NCBI GenBank assembly: GCA_004352715.1
Contig: SCFE01000077.1
Span: 1,509,120-1,573,119 of the forward strand
Reading direction: 5' to 3'
Origin: Hofstenia miamia
Taxonomy: Eukaryota > Xenacoelomorpha > Acoela
Length of the DNA stretch: 64,000 nt
Shown here: positions 11,072 through 23,824 of the stretch, piece by piece
Position numbering within the stretch: the stretch's first letter is position 1
How the letters are laid out: every line of letters begins with the position of its first letter
Notes under the pieces: model-generated
What the model was told of the DNA's origin: nothing
Databases searched by the model: none
What the model saw: only the letters and a program-made list of their open reading frames with translations
Translations under genes and position numbers: made by a program

Positions 11072-13700
11072 TTTAGTGCCATATTAAAAGTTGTTGCTGT
11101 TACTTAATGCCAGTCACTATTTGGTATGAAGAACGCAGTCTTGATGATTTTTAGGAACTTTTATTGCAAATAATAGATGTACAAAAAGATTGAATAATAA
11201 TAATATTTTTTGTATGTTATTTAAAAATGGCACTAACTGGGACTTTTAGTTAAGTGCCATATATATATGCATCACAAATTTATTTAGCGTCCGATATGCA
11301 GGGCATTTCAATGAAACTGTTATGTTATGTTATAAATCTTAATCACTTTTAGATAAATGGTGAGAAACAAATTCTTTTAAAATTAAAAATATAGTAATGA
11401 GGATTTTATATATAAATAATCAGTAACAATTGCTTGGTGAGGTTATTACAAAATATATAATTCGCGTATATTTTGAAAATGGCAACCCAAATTGAAGAAG
11501 TTTGTTGAAAAGTTTATCAACGTGAAGAGAAGAAGTGGTAGTGGAAAGTCTTTCATTTTCCCTTGCGATGACAACAACAGTTTCATGCATTACTATTGAG
11601 CAAGAGTTGCAAGTGAAACTGGTTGTTTAAACTTTACAACCTTTTAACTGTTCGAAGGTGACTATGCAGATAGAAGAGATTCTTACGTCGAATCATTGAT
11701 GAATTCAAATTCTTCAAAGTGCTTTGGACAAAGGATTCCATTTCACAACATGAGGAGTTCATGCTTTGCGTTGAAGTAGTCGGTCTACATCGCCTGATAA
11801 TTTGTCTCCGGACTCCCGATTGCAGGCACAAAAAATTCCTGTTTGGTGTTGTTTCAAGGAAGTCTTCGTCGTGGAGCATTTAGTTTTGAATGATAGTTTG
11901 ACTGGTCAAAGTGAAAGACTATCTTAATATAATAATTATGTGATCGTGTCATAAGCTGTCAATTTGAATTTTGTTGCTTCCTAGACAACCGGATACAAAT
12001 GAAAAGTTTGGGAAGTTCGTTCAATTGCAAATAAAACAAAGTCTGAAGAGACACCTCATCTCGAAATGCGTGAGCTCTGAAACGAATTTTAGGCAATTCC
12101 CATAGTAGCATGCTTTTAAATAGTAGAAATTGACTGAGTAAAACGACATAAATAGTGAGAATCCTTTGTCAGTCCACTTCAGTCAAGAAATCTCACTAGC
12201 TATTGGTGAGCGTGTGAAGTGATAGTAAGCAGTACGGGGGTAAAACAGACATAAGAAGCGATAAAAATCATGCGTGCAGAAGTTTAATCAGATAGTGATT
12301 GAAAGAAAGGATCATTAGATTAATATGTCGGCACAAATAGGCAACATTAATATATTTTTTGATGTTTATTTATGTTAAAAAAATATATATAAATAATAAT
12401 ATTCAAAACTAAGATTGATGACCGACATTCATAAGGTTTTAATTGAGAAAGTTTGTCGAATATTAAAAAATTGAAAAATATAAAGAATATAATTTGCAAT
12501 TTTCGATATTTGAATTGAGAACGGTATAGATAATATGCAATTCTCAGTGTTGTCCCAACAGACAATTATTAAATCATTGAAAAGCACTTGACCGATAAAT
12601 TTTGTTGATTGTAATGTGTTTTGGCATTCATACGAAAGTAATTATCTTGTAATAACCTGGTTGAAATTATACTGTAGCGCCATAAGAAAATGTTTTAGAT
12701 AAAATTTAACGCATGATTGGCAATGAAGCCTTCACTAAATACATTTTGAGTGCAATATATTACTCGTTTACAATATTTTGCAAATGTTATAGCCCTTGAA
12801 AAATTTAAGTAACGATTTTCTAAATATAGATGCAAAAACAGTTAATTTAAGCAGTTTATAAAGGCGCGTTATTTCTAGGAGTACGTTTGTAACAGTAATT
12901 TTTTTAATAATTTGTGAAAGCATTTGTGTATATAATCATTTAATATTGCCTTACTTTCAATTACATCGGTCCACGACAGTATCCATGAATCTCTTTATAA
13001 AACAAAGAGCCGTACAATATATTTATGCAAAGGGCAATTTTGTTGATACAACCATGCCAATACGCAGATTTTATAATTGTACTCTTTTCAAACCACTTAT
13101 TGTGCTACTTCCAATCCTCATATATAGTTCATATTTGCACCTGCAACATGGAGGATCATTTTTGAAGAACGCAGAATACCATTCGATACAACAATTGTTA
13201 ATATCCTTTCTGTGGAAGGTGCTTACCTTCTGACATTAACTTACCTTAGAAAATTGGGACACGCTGTGATGTAATTCCGCTTCATGTGCTAAAAATAAAT
13301 CAAATACAGTTGGGCAATGTCCCTTCTTAATATTTCAAACATTGATATTTTCAATTAAAAAATAAGATGTTTTTAAACTTCTATATTGAAAATTTTTAAG
13401 TTTCTGAAGTCCTTTACCACATTGTTTATCATTCAACCGAGGGTACCACATGATCTAATTCACGTCTTGCAAGTGTCTGCAATTATTCCCTAGTATGGAT
13501 CTTCTTATTACCGCCATAGATAATTTCAATTTTTTGGGTTTCTTTGCTCAGGATTCTCTCCAATAATCTTTTCAGTATTCCTGCATCGCTGGGGTGTAAT
13601 TTTAATTTGTTGCATAAAAAGTATTTGTAAGTCTCAGCATTACTATTGTCATATATACAGAAGATGGAGCAAACTTCTGCAAATGAAAACCTTCTTTATA
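11068..13700. other. Gene-free stretch with a hairpin and a coding-like relic
   Basis: An imperfect hairpin sits at about 11228-11257, with arms GGCACTAACT and AGTTAAGTGCC. From about 11480 to 11640 one plus frame reads KKFVEKFINVKRRSGSGKS then FIFPCDDNNSFMHYY, a stop, and ARVASETG. This is vaguely like an R3H-type nucleic-acid-binding domain, but later sequence is broken by stops. It may be a decayed exon or chance. Nothing else is supported up to 13700. Confidence 0.3.
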
Positions 13701-14165
13701 CAGGATGGGGCGATAAAATATTGCCATTTCTAATCGTCCATTAACTTGTGTTTTTTGTCATTATTTTTATGGATCTGTCACATGGCAATAACATTTTTAT
13801 TTGAGTCGAAATAGCACCTAATTTTGTTTCTATTCTTAGTACGATCAATAGTTAATAACGTGTTCAATCTATGTGCATCTCCTCTGAATCACAGTAACTA
13901 GAGGAACAGTTTCTGGTAGTAAATTTTCTACATATCGCTCCGTGTTGATTGTCACTGGATGTCTGCACTCACCTTCCAATTAATATGACCTGATTATTGC
14001 ACTCCTACTAATAGGCTATCACACAGTAACCTTTTCGATATTTAGGGGACGAAAAACGTCTTTAAAATGTTGGTAATCGGCCTGGACTCTCATATTCTGA
14101 TTATTAACATGTCCACTGAGATTGAGTTATGTCTCATCCCTGAAAATGATCAACTCCTGCAAATT
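13701..14165 (-). pseudogene. 5'-truncated mariner-like element with transposase relic
   Basis: The 3' terminus is preserved: a TA dinucleotide followed by CAGGATGGGGCGATAAAATA, a typical Tc1/mariner end. On the minus strand the relic reads IIFRDETHLNLSGHVNNQN (first catalytic D), EKVTV, a disturbed SAIIRSY segment (intact family members read IIGPYFFE) and HPVTINTERYVENLLPE. A degraded tail including CYCHVTDP follows. Stops and frame changes interrupt it, and the helix-turn-helix half is missing. No opposite inverted repeat was found to about 15 kb. It is inactive. Confidence 0.65.
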
Positions 14166-14327
14166 GGACTATTTTTAATGGGCTGACTGACGTCAACACA
14201 AAATGTTAGCTTGTAAAATAATATTTTATAGTTCCTGAATGAAAATCTAAAGCTTCATTCCTCTGAATTTAAATGAAAATTTTTTATTATTGTAGAAACA
14301 GAAAGAATTTTTTAATGGCATTCTCAC

Positions 14328-14495
14328 CATCCAATTTGATGGCTTTCTTGAGATAATGAGGAGATAGTGTTCCCGCCAGAATCTAATAATTTTACATTAA
14401 ATTCATTCCTGAAATCAACTGCATCCTTTATTTGGATAGTTCCAACCCACACGTGTCTCCTTTCAAATTCATTTTTGAAATGAGATAATTTGAAA
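14328..14495 (-). CDS. Candidate internal exon, unknown gene
   Basis: The acceptor look-alike is CATGCCCATATTCCAG and the donor is GGATG followed by GTGAGAAT, a near-consensus site. The 168 bases between are open in one frame and divisible by three. They encode FKLSHFKNEFERRHVWVG, then TIQIKDAVDFRNEFNVKLL and DSGGNTISSLSQESHQIG. The residues look like real protein, unlike the AT-driven frames around it. I do not recognise the family. It could belong to a gene with large introns on the minus strand. This is inference from splice look-alikes only. Confidence 0.35.
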
Positions 14496-14562
14496 CTGGA
14501 ATATGGGCATGCAATCATACATTATGTAGCCAACGAGTAACTAAATTTATAGGAATCGTTTT

Positions 14563-14745
14563 TTAAATCGATTGAGCAGATTCAAGGTGGTCCTTCGCAC
14601 CACTTTTTAGCGCTTTCCCTTTTAGAGGACTTCCGGTTTCTACGTCTAGCGCTTTATCTTTGTTGAATCTTCTATGAAAAATTTCCGAATTGGTTTTTTT
14701 TTCTTGATAATTAATATCAATGTAGTCTTCCTCTGCAAGAACATT
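14563..14745 (-). CDS. Weak candidate exon upstream of 14328-14495
   Basis: A good acceptor look-alike (TTTGGTTGTTTCTGCCCGCAG) precedes an open frame reading NVLAEEDYIDINYQEKKTN and then FNKDKALDVETGSPLKGK. The frame ends at a stop at 14563 and no strong donor is seen (GAC-GTAGAA is possible). It might be an exon joined to 14328-14495, a terminal exon or chance. Confidence 0.22.
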   Translation of the reverse strand, partial: NVLAEEDYIDINYQEKKTNSEIFHRRFNKDKALDVETGSPLKGKALKSGAKDHLESAQSI

Positions 14746-14835
14746 CTGCGGGCAGAAACAACCAAATTGATCGAAATTAATATTCTGATTATTCTTTAAG
14801 TCCATTGATTCTTTTAAAATGTTGTAAAAATGCAT

Positions 14836-17800
14836 ATTTCAAGGTTTTTACATATTATTAACACAGGTTTTTGACATCTATCTATAAACTCAAAGAATAT
14901 TTAAGCTCATCATGTTCTTGTTCAGCTCCGATCGAACATTGCTGTGGATACACTAATTTGGTCAGCTCAAATTCACGTTCTGTCAAGGAATGATAAAAAA
15001 TTAAATTTTTCAGTGATTTGTTCATTTTTAAGGCGTATGTGTTTTTTATCATCAAAGACGGTCAAGATCTTTTATTTTAATAAAAAAGTTCTTTCCAACT
15101 TTGTCCCGATTATTTAATACATTGACAGTTGGCATACATAAATGATAAGTCCAGAAAAATAGGAAACCCCCAAGAAGTGGAAAGTGCAGTGATTTCTCAA
15201 ACCACTCGGTTTTTAAACAGATTGTGAGACAATAAGTTTGTTATTTAATATTTTGATATCAAACGAACTTCTATTGCATCCTGCTTTTGTAGTTGAGCAT
15301 TCAACGATGAACAATATAACCCATTTCTTCGACTTGCAAAGATTTAGTAGTGAAAACTTTGATAAAAGAAATTCAATTTTTCTCAATTCCCTAAAGGCAA
15401 TTTCTCGGCCTCATAAAAGAAATTCGTCCAGATAGATAAAATCAATAACCAAATATTGAAAGTGCACAAGAAACTTGATGCCTCCATTGACTTCGTATTC
15501 AGAGAAACTGTTGGAATTATCAGTCTATTCGCAGTTCGTTTAGTCTTTTAAGGTATTTGATGGTCATACTAAGCTTACGGTGGTTTTCGAAATTAAATTT
15601 GAATCAGGTACAATTGTCACTATATTTGAAGCAAACTGATATTTTGCCTGTAGTAATTCATATCCGGTTTATCCTTACTTTTATCGTGTGCTGATATTTA
15701 ATTTAATTAAAACAATTTGGAAGAGTAAAAGTTGATATTGAAACAATAATCTTCATTTTCATAGCTTTTGTAGTTCTTTCATGTAGAACTCGGGGCTGAG
15801 GCAAACATTTACCAATACTCGGGAAACAGTTCATTCAATTTGACAACTCCTCTTAATTTTGAACGTATAAAAACGGAATTTTATGTAGACATTGATTTGT
15901 GATTATTGAGTTTTTTATATGTTAATACTGAGTTGAAATTGGGCCTACCCCGAGCTACACAAATGTAGGTGAAATGAACTAACTCTTAATCCCCACCTAT
16001 ATTAACCCCCATTTATAAAATCCCGAATGCAAGTATTTGTGTATGGTTATTTTAAAACTGCCTGCTTAATTTCGTATTGTTATTAAATTTGTTGGAATAT
16101 TTAAACTATGAAGAAGTGTTTAAAACTTCTCTAATGATATATTGTATAATAAATCTTAAGTAATTGGAAAGATTATTTGGGTGTGTGTTAATTTTAGTTT
16201 ATTATTTAAATCAAAACATTCGTTACCCCATTTTAACAAATTGGTCTGTATCTACTGATTTTTTCATTCAAATTAACAAGTTCTTGCAAATACTTATGCC
16301 AGGGTTATGACGTAGTAACGGAATTTGTTCCAAGAAAATAGGTAAAATTACAAAAATGAACTTCAAATCCCTTCAAAATAGGTCCTTCCGCAGTTCAGAA
16401 CCGATGACAAGCTTCAAAGCTCTCCTGAATAGGCGCTTCAAAAATGTTTTTCAATTCATTTTAAGGTCTCCAGTTTGGAAAAAAACTTCCTTTGAGACTG
16501 TTTTGAGTTTAAGGAAACGTTAGGATTAAAGTCCAATTTCAATAAAAACTTGAGGTTAATAATTTGCTCTACGCTGATGGCGAAAGCGAACATTTTTTTG
16601 CTCTTCAGCGAAAGCGAAATTTGGTATTTGAAACATCTCTCCATTATTCCAACATATATGTCGACGAGTGAACCAAACTCAGTTTCAACAGTGCATGAAC
16701 AAATATCAGAAATGTGGCGGAAGCAATTCTATCATTCCTTATACTTAGATTGCTAGCACTAGAAATATAGTCAGTTTTTGCTCCTATATGTTTGTAAGTG
16801 AATAAATTAAAGGGCTCTCATGAAAGCGAAATATTTTAATAGTTACGAGCAACTGCTATTTCCTATTTTCGACTACATACACCTGAATTTACCAAGTAAA
16901 GATTTCTGTATTCAGAAGTTGACAAAGTGTATCTTACTTAATTAAATCAGATGTTTATTTAATCTTTATCACACCAACGAAGGTAAACATGTTGTTAAAT
17001 ATTGTTAAATAGTTTTTTGTTTAAACGTACTTCGTCTAATAATTTATAGATGAAACTATTTTAAAATTCTGCAGTCATGAAGACCATTTTGATTTTATCT
17101 TGAAAGCATTTATTAGTTAAATTGTAAAGCAAATGTCAGAAGAACATTTCCCCCATGAGAGCGAGTGTAAACATTAGCATCAAAGAAGTTTCTTCTTTTA
17201 ATTTAATTTTTAAGTAGCTTAACTAAATGTGTCCACTTATTGCTCTGAAACTTAAATCAAATATTTAGACACCATTATTGCCAATTTTCGATTTTCACGC
17301 AATAATGCAATTTAATTCAAAGTTATATTGAATGCCTCGATTTTTATGAGTGATGAAATTTGCAGCTTTAAAGAGGTCCTCCCAATTTCCCTACCCTTGT
17401 TAATTGGAAGATTTTGCTATTCCTAATTTTCATTATCGCATTTCAAAGTTATGTATCTTAATAGCCATGAGGTAATTTTCAGGCCTGTCTATGGTCCTTC
17501 ATTTTGTGGAAATGGAAATGAATTTCAAATGAGCCAATTTCCACCATTTCTGTTTTTGATGTATATGAACAAATTTTTGGAGTAAGATCATTAGAGATAT
17601 TTGTTGAGCCAACCATTGACTGAACCTTGAATGCGTCTTCAATATGATGAATCTGTATACGTACATCATTGTTCACATATTAAGTTGGACCAGTTGTCAG
17701 CAGTGTGCAACGAAACAATTGGTAAACATCACATGGAAGTCTCGTGAAAAGTTATAAAATATCAATGGACATTTTATTGGATGTGCCTATTTTTCTATTG

Positions 17801-18323
17801 AAATGGAGTGGAATTGGAAATTGATATTCAGGTAGTTGGATAAGTCTGGCAATCATGTGTTTCCTATAGTAGCTGTATATGGAGCAGTTACATTGCCTGG
17901 TTTGTTACTAAGAATCGGCGAAATGTATGGTTTGTCTTCCTCAATATCAACCAATGTGTGGCGATTTTTTACGAAAAGAATGCGAAATAGTGCCAAAAAA
18001 CTGATATTTAATTTTTTCAAATGCAGTCATTTTTACATATTTTATCATTATGCAGTAGTTCTCAAACAACTTAATGTACTTTATTATAACTCAATGTTTT
18101 CATTTTGTCCAAAATACTAGTCCAACTTTGTAATTTTGTCCAATTCATTTCCTTTGTGTATTTTTACATCAGTGATCATGTGCTAAGTTTTCCAATCAAG
18201 GGATTACCATATATTTTTCATGTTGAAATGGTGAAGAAAAATTCAAATTTTATTTGTGGAAAACCTAGTGTTTCATTACCTCATTTGTTTCCGGTCACGA
18301 CGCATCCTATATCGAAGGTTAGT
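14836..18323. other. Gene-free AT-rich stretch
   Basis: Several 60-95-codon frames exist (15238, 16456, 16550, 17479, 17836) but none has a motif, a family resemblance or paired splice sites. The frame at 17836-17990 looks mildly coding-like but is unsupported. No repeat boundary was recognised. Confidence 0.4.
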
Positions 18324-18331
18324 CTTGATAG

Positions 18332-19465
18332 CAGGGGTGCTAAATATGATATGGCAATATCATGGTAGTTTTAAATCCCATTATATTTATATTGATTATC
18401 CTCGCAATAAGTAATTGCAATAATGGTAATGTCTATTATGGAAAAGTAAGGGGGTATGGTAAATTAACATTAAATTCAAATTGTTAAAAAACATAAGCGG
18501 AAAGTTTTAGTTTATACGTGGATTTCGATAAAATTCCGCAACATAGCTCTAATAGTGATTGAGCGAGGGTTTGAAGCCCACTACCGATCGGCTGGAGCCT
18601 GTAATTACTGGCCGGCATGTAGTTTGGAAAATTCCAAGAAAGTAGTAAATTTAATTGGCCAAAACTAAGCGAAAATGTCTTTTTGTCTGTTAAGAAGAGA
18701 ATATTTAATATATTTTGATAAAGATCCTAAAACATTGCAATTTCTCAGCAATTCTTATTAAATTTGCTATAATGTGCCGCTTTCAGATTTTTACAAACAA
18801 CCAAAATTGTAAAAGCAAATTTTGAAAAATTCGATAATCATGTGATGCAAACCACAAAAACCAACTTTTCGACTCATTCCGAGTAGTTCTATTTACATGA
18901 TTGATGAATGGTTGGTACTAATTTGTTAAGAAATAAATAATTTTAGTATATTAAGATCGACTTAAAAAATTGATTGATATTAATTTTAAATATAGCAAAG
19001 ATTTTTGGGGCGTGGACGAATTTAAAGGGTCATTCTAAGGAATTTAAAATAAATAGAAAAATTATAAAATAGAAGACAGGTCATATAATAACGCCTTTAG
19101 TTGTATCAAATGTTAGTAAACGATGACGTTAATTACTGCAACCTATTCCATTTTTTGCGTGAAGACCCAATTTTTTCCACTCATAAGCAGCGAAAGAAAT
19201 TATGTTATCAATCTGTATTGTATGGGATCAATGTGCAATGAGTAGCTGATCAATAGTGTATATTTTGCGTAATATATTACAGGCATAAAATGGGAATTTC
19301 AATGTGTTTTTAAGGTTAGAAAAACGTTACAAGAATACCATTATGGGAGAATTATTCTGAAATATGGTACCACCTTCCATAAATAATGGCCATATTAAAA
19401 TCTTATCTATTCTCATTATGGTATCGTATGGTATTGCCCATGCCCCATTATGTTCTACACCCCTG
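18332..19465. mobile_element. Non-autonomous hAT element with perfect target duplication
   Basis: The element starts CAGGGGTG and ends CACCCCTG, an 8-base perfect terminal inverted repeat with weaker matching inside (ATGG..CAATA..CAT). It is flanked on both sides by CTTGATAG (18324-18331 and 19466-19473), an exact 8-bp target-site duplication. Eight-base duplications with CAG-starting ends are diagnostic of the hAT superfamily. The 1134-base interior has no transposase-length frame. It includes a GC-richer patch at about 18555-18630. It would depend on a transposase supplied elsewhere. Confidence 0.85.
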
Positions 19466-19473
19466 CTTGATAG

Positions 19474-20400
19474 CCCTTCCTGAATAACTACGTAATTTCC
19501 AAAATTCATTCAAATATCTTATAGATTACTCACAGTGCATCTATCTTGGCTCTACCATGAATGAAACCATGGTTAGTTCAGACTTGGGGTTTTTCGAAAA
19601 TTAATGTTACAATAATTTGTGAAATTGAGGGTTACACAATTAAATATGATAAAAAAACACTTATTTAGTGATTTTCATGAGATAAAATCTATTTTGATTT
19701 TACTTGAATATGGGGTGTGCGGGAGGAGTTTTGTAAGGCCAGCTCTTATAGAAACCTTTCAGGCTTTTGTAGAGAGCTTAATAAGTTAGATTTCTGTTCA
19801 CTTGACATTATGATCTTTTTCATAAATAGCAAACAATTGTACATTTTAGTCATTTTTAGGTAAATTATTTTTGAGCTGTCGAAATTTTCCAGGAGCACGT
19901 TGTTTTCAGTACCATTGGTTGAAACATATTTTGTATAAAATGCAATATGTACAAATGTTGCTTCTAAACTCTCAATGCAAAAGCTGTTGTGGACATTAAC
20001 TCCACTATGATTACGAAACTAGTGTTTACTTGTAGTTGTGTTACATTGAAGGAAAAGTCGAAACTCGTTGTCTATTGTTTATTAACCCTTAGCTACATTG
20101 CAGTTTCCATGAAATTTACTAGTTGACATGTCCATCATTTTATTCAATCATCGATTTATCAATTGACAGTCCTTTTCCAATCCAAAATATCCCATCTTAG
20201 TTAAACAAAAAGTTTTGAGTTGATTAAATTATTAATATACTGTACAAAGTATAAGCCACATGCGGTGTGGGGTTTTTCAACCTCAAATTTAGGCTGCGCT
20301 TTATGGTTAAATGTGAATTAAATGTTCATACTGAAAATTTGTTACTTCCAGTTACTATACATAAGTAGCATTTAAAATTTTAAAATACTATTTCAAACAG
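19474..20400. other. Gene-free AT-rich stretch
   Basis: I see no gene, RNA or repeat boundary here that can be supported. Confidence 0.45.
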
Positions 20401-20460
20401 TCCGTTGATCGAATAGCAAAACTCTTACGAAATGGAGACAGTATTTCTTACATCAATCAG
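20401..20460 (+). CDS. Candidate 60-base internal exon, unknown gene
   Basis: An acceptor look-alike (ACTATTTCAAACAG) ends exactly at 20400 and a donor (CAG followed by GTGCTT) begins at 20461. The 60 bases between are open in phase 0 and encode 20 residues: SVDRIAKLLRNGDSISYINQ. The amino-acid mix is protein-like, with an amphipathic helix start and a GDS turn. Small symmetric exons are common in animal genes, but the splice sites are not strong enough alone. The parent gene is not recognised. It is on the same strand as the candidate at 27616-27803. Confidence 0.35.
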
Positions 20461-22599
20461 GTGCTTCCCTAAAAACATGAACTGCTTATTATTTATTTTT
20501 TTTAATGAATTTTTGAATCCTGATTACATTGGAGAGAAAGTTTTTCAAAAGACTTTGAAATTTTTTTAATCCTGCTACACAATTATGTAAAGCAGTAGAC
20601 CAATTATGCGAATGAATTTTGTTGTAGCATGTTTAGGAAAATATGGTTTGCACCGTATGTGCACTTTGCTTGAAGATGAGTAAACACAAATGCTTTTGGA
20701 ATTTTGGCAAATAACTATTTGAAAAGTATCGCAATATTTGGTACATGTAGTTATATCGTGGGTGTTGTATATTTATGATTTATTGTTTCCTGATGAGCTC
20801 AGTTCAAGGTTGTTGCGATTACGCGGCTTCATTAGTTTTTAGTGAATGCCCTGATTTTGACATGTCTCTGCCCACTTTGCTTTTCTTCGGAAAAATTCCA
20901 GTAATCTCCTCCAATATTTTAATAATAATCAATTTTACCTACTGCATTAATGAGAATATTCAACATTGATGATTATTCTTCTTTAATTAAAGCATAATTA
21001 CTTACGCCTTTGTTGTTTATCTCAGTGCATTTTCACAAAGATTAGCGGCAATGATTTATGTACAGTGGTTGCGATCTGACTATTATTTTCTTGTATAACC
21101 AAGGTGAACTTATTTTGTATATAACCCTTGCGTATCGAACCATTATATTTTGGCTTTTTTTATTTTTGAAAATTACTTTTTTAACAAACAGGGTTATGTT
21201 TTAGCAAAATTTCTCCCTCATGAATGCTATAGAGTTTCGTGGTAATTTTTAAGTAAACAGTGAACGTTTCAAAATCCATAGTGATCCGCAGTACTGAGGT
21301 CGCCTTCAAGTCGTATTTTAAACATTGATTTCTAGTTAAGACATTACCTCAGCTCATTTACGTGTAAATAATCCAATTTTACTGTATTTCTGTCAAATGA
21401 AGCAAAAGTGTATGCTCTAATTTCTGCATTTGAGTAACTGTATTCTATCGGTTTATTGAATTATTTGTTTCGTTTTATCTTTCACTAGATTGTTAAATGA
21501 CAATTTTCTAATGCGCCATATGTCGGAAAATTTCTATTGTAACTTTACTGCTATTTTAGGTTTTTTATTGTTATATAGAAATTTAATGGTCACTTGTTTA
21601 GAACATTCCTTTCTGTTAACTTCTTTATAAATTAATTTATTCTGTATAACTCAATTGTATGAAAAGATCGATTACAGATTTCGTAAAATGAAATCATCGA
21701 TTTATGGAGCAATACTACCTAATGAAGCCGTGTTTCGTTTTGATGTTTATATCTTTACGTCTTTAATAACTCTGCACCTAATATATTTTTTTAAAATTTT
21801 TTAAAATCCAGATATCCTAATAGTCTAATATAAGAGATTTAAGTTGATCACTAAAATTTTCTGAACGTTTATATTAAAATTCAAATATTTTAAAATATTA
21901 TTCTACTTAGCCAAGCAGTTTTTAACGATCTACTATTTCAGATAATTCAAAAAATCAAGCGGTGAGATAATTTAACTAAAACATTTCTGTCTTGGTTTTA
22001 CCACATTTGATTGTGCCGGAACAGCCCCTAAAATATCTAACTAAACCTGATCGGACTTGGACCAGTGATGTCCAGTTTTATAATCTGTTTAACTGTGCGT
22101 TATTTTTGTTTTCCTTAGCGTGTATTATGTTTTTGGGATGCCACTTTTTGTTAAGAATCAATATCATTAGGAATCGTAACGAACGAGTCATCATTTAAAT
22201 GAAACCAAAACGCTTTTACTTGAGTGAATCTATAATATATGAGTCCATTCTGACAAATATAGACGGACCTCGTTTTCAGAATAAAGGCTCGACCCACAGT
22301 ATTGTTCAAGAGCATTAGGAAGTGCAATATTTTTCTAGTTGAGATTGGGCCAGGGCTTTTAACGGCCTGACTTGTAAATTGTTGATCTATGTTAATATAA
22401 ATTTGAAATCAATTTGAAAATTTTGAACTGGGATTTCAAAATTTGATGTTCCTTTGATTTATATTTGCCAATTATGGTAAAAAAATATTTAAATGATTTC
22501 GACCTTCGAATGTCGAAGCTCCGAATATTTTAACAACTTCTACCTTTTCCTTGGGTGTCGAATGGAAAACATCAGAAAGCAACGAATGTCAAAGATATA
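20461..22599. other. Gene-free AT-rich stretch
   Basis: Frames at 20775-20969 and 21992-22198 have no motif. I see nothing else that can be supported. Confidence 0.45.
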
Positions 22600-22905
22600 A
22601 AAAGGGGCGGTTCATTTTTTTCGTAAAATTATAATAAAATGATTATATATTTGTAAGTTATGGAAAACCTTGTCATATCTTAAAAAAGTGCAATGATTTA
22701 TTAGGTTCTCCACAACAACTTTAGGGGATATATTTGTGCGCCTTTTATTCGAAGGAGAGCAGAAAATGATTTGAAAAATGGTTTTTATCTTATGAAAACC
22801 ACTAAACATTTATTTTTATCTCAATATTCTCATAAATAATTTGCAATTTTATATATTTAGTTAGTTTTTGGAGGGGGAGGGGTCGTCGTTCCCGCCTCGC
22901 CGTAT
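22600..22905 (+). repeat. Dispersed repeat family Y, copy 1
   Basis: The copy opens with AAAGGGGCGGTTCATTTTTT. It continues with TTTGTAAGTTATG, AAAAAGTGCAATGATTTATT, AGGTTCTCCACAAC, AAAAATGGTTTTTATC and ATTTGCAATTTTATAT. It closes in a GC-rich GGAGGGGGAGGGGTCGTCG. The same blocks in the same order occur at 44785-45125 with roughly 70-75 percent identity by eye. GGGG-rich ends and an AT-rich middle suggest a non-autonomous mobile element, but no target duplication was found. Confidence 0.6.
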
Positions 22906-23824
22906 GTTCGCGTCTAACGTATTCTGATATATTTTGTGTTTCAAGCAGTGATGAAACATTTTACGTAAACACCTATTGGTTTGATTCGTTTTATTACGTA
23001 TATGATTTATTTTATTAATATATGAAAGCAATACAAATAGTCCAAGATCCGTATATTGCAAAACGAATTGAGTTTTGTTTCACACTTGGAATAAATTTTA
23101 CCTTGGTCATGTCAATAATATTAACCTCCCTGTGTCATCACAATTTATGAATTGGTGTTTTAAATTATTCTTTGTAAAATTGCTTTCACAGATGCATAGC
23201 TTAAAAGAATACCAAAGCATAATACTGAAATACAAAAATGCAAAAACAGATGCGAAGATTTACATGTAAAATAACATCTTGGCAAAATGTTTAAAATTTG
23301 AATTATTTATCAATTATTTCTCTAAAATTTTTTTACGATAATCGTTCGAATTCACGAACAACTCTATTAAAGTTCGAAATCCTTGGTTATGGACACAAGA
23401 GATGCTATCGGGACTGATTGTGTGACCCGTACTTGTTGTTTTTTAACCACACTCTGCCTGACACGTTCTAATTTCAGAATTGTATATCCGTATCATTTGA
23501 AGAATAATATGTAAATACAAAGTTAAGTTCATGTTTTGATTTGGATATATCATTAGACACAAATGATTATCCGAACACCTGTGTCTATGTTTTATAATTC
23601 AATGCTCGTACCCGGTCCGTAGTATTACCCGATTTTGCTGCAACTCAGATATACAAATTTATTGGTAAGAGGTGTGCTTACCTGTTATGGTTAACATTTG
23701 TTAGGAAATATTTCTTTGTTTGAAGTACATTAAATAGTTAACATTTTCTTCAATGAAAAGTTCAATTTTTGCAAAAAAAGTTTCAAGTTTTTCACGCAAC
23801 CTACTGTTCGGATTTATGGAGACC
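22906..23824. other. Gene-free AT-rich stretch
   Basis: I see no supported gene or repeat in this interval. Confidence 0.45.

Noticed and set aside
11480-11890. R3H-like reading on the plus strand and an 81-codon minus frame
   Set aside because: The plus reading is broken by stops and the resemblance is too loose; the minus frame shows no motif.
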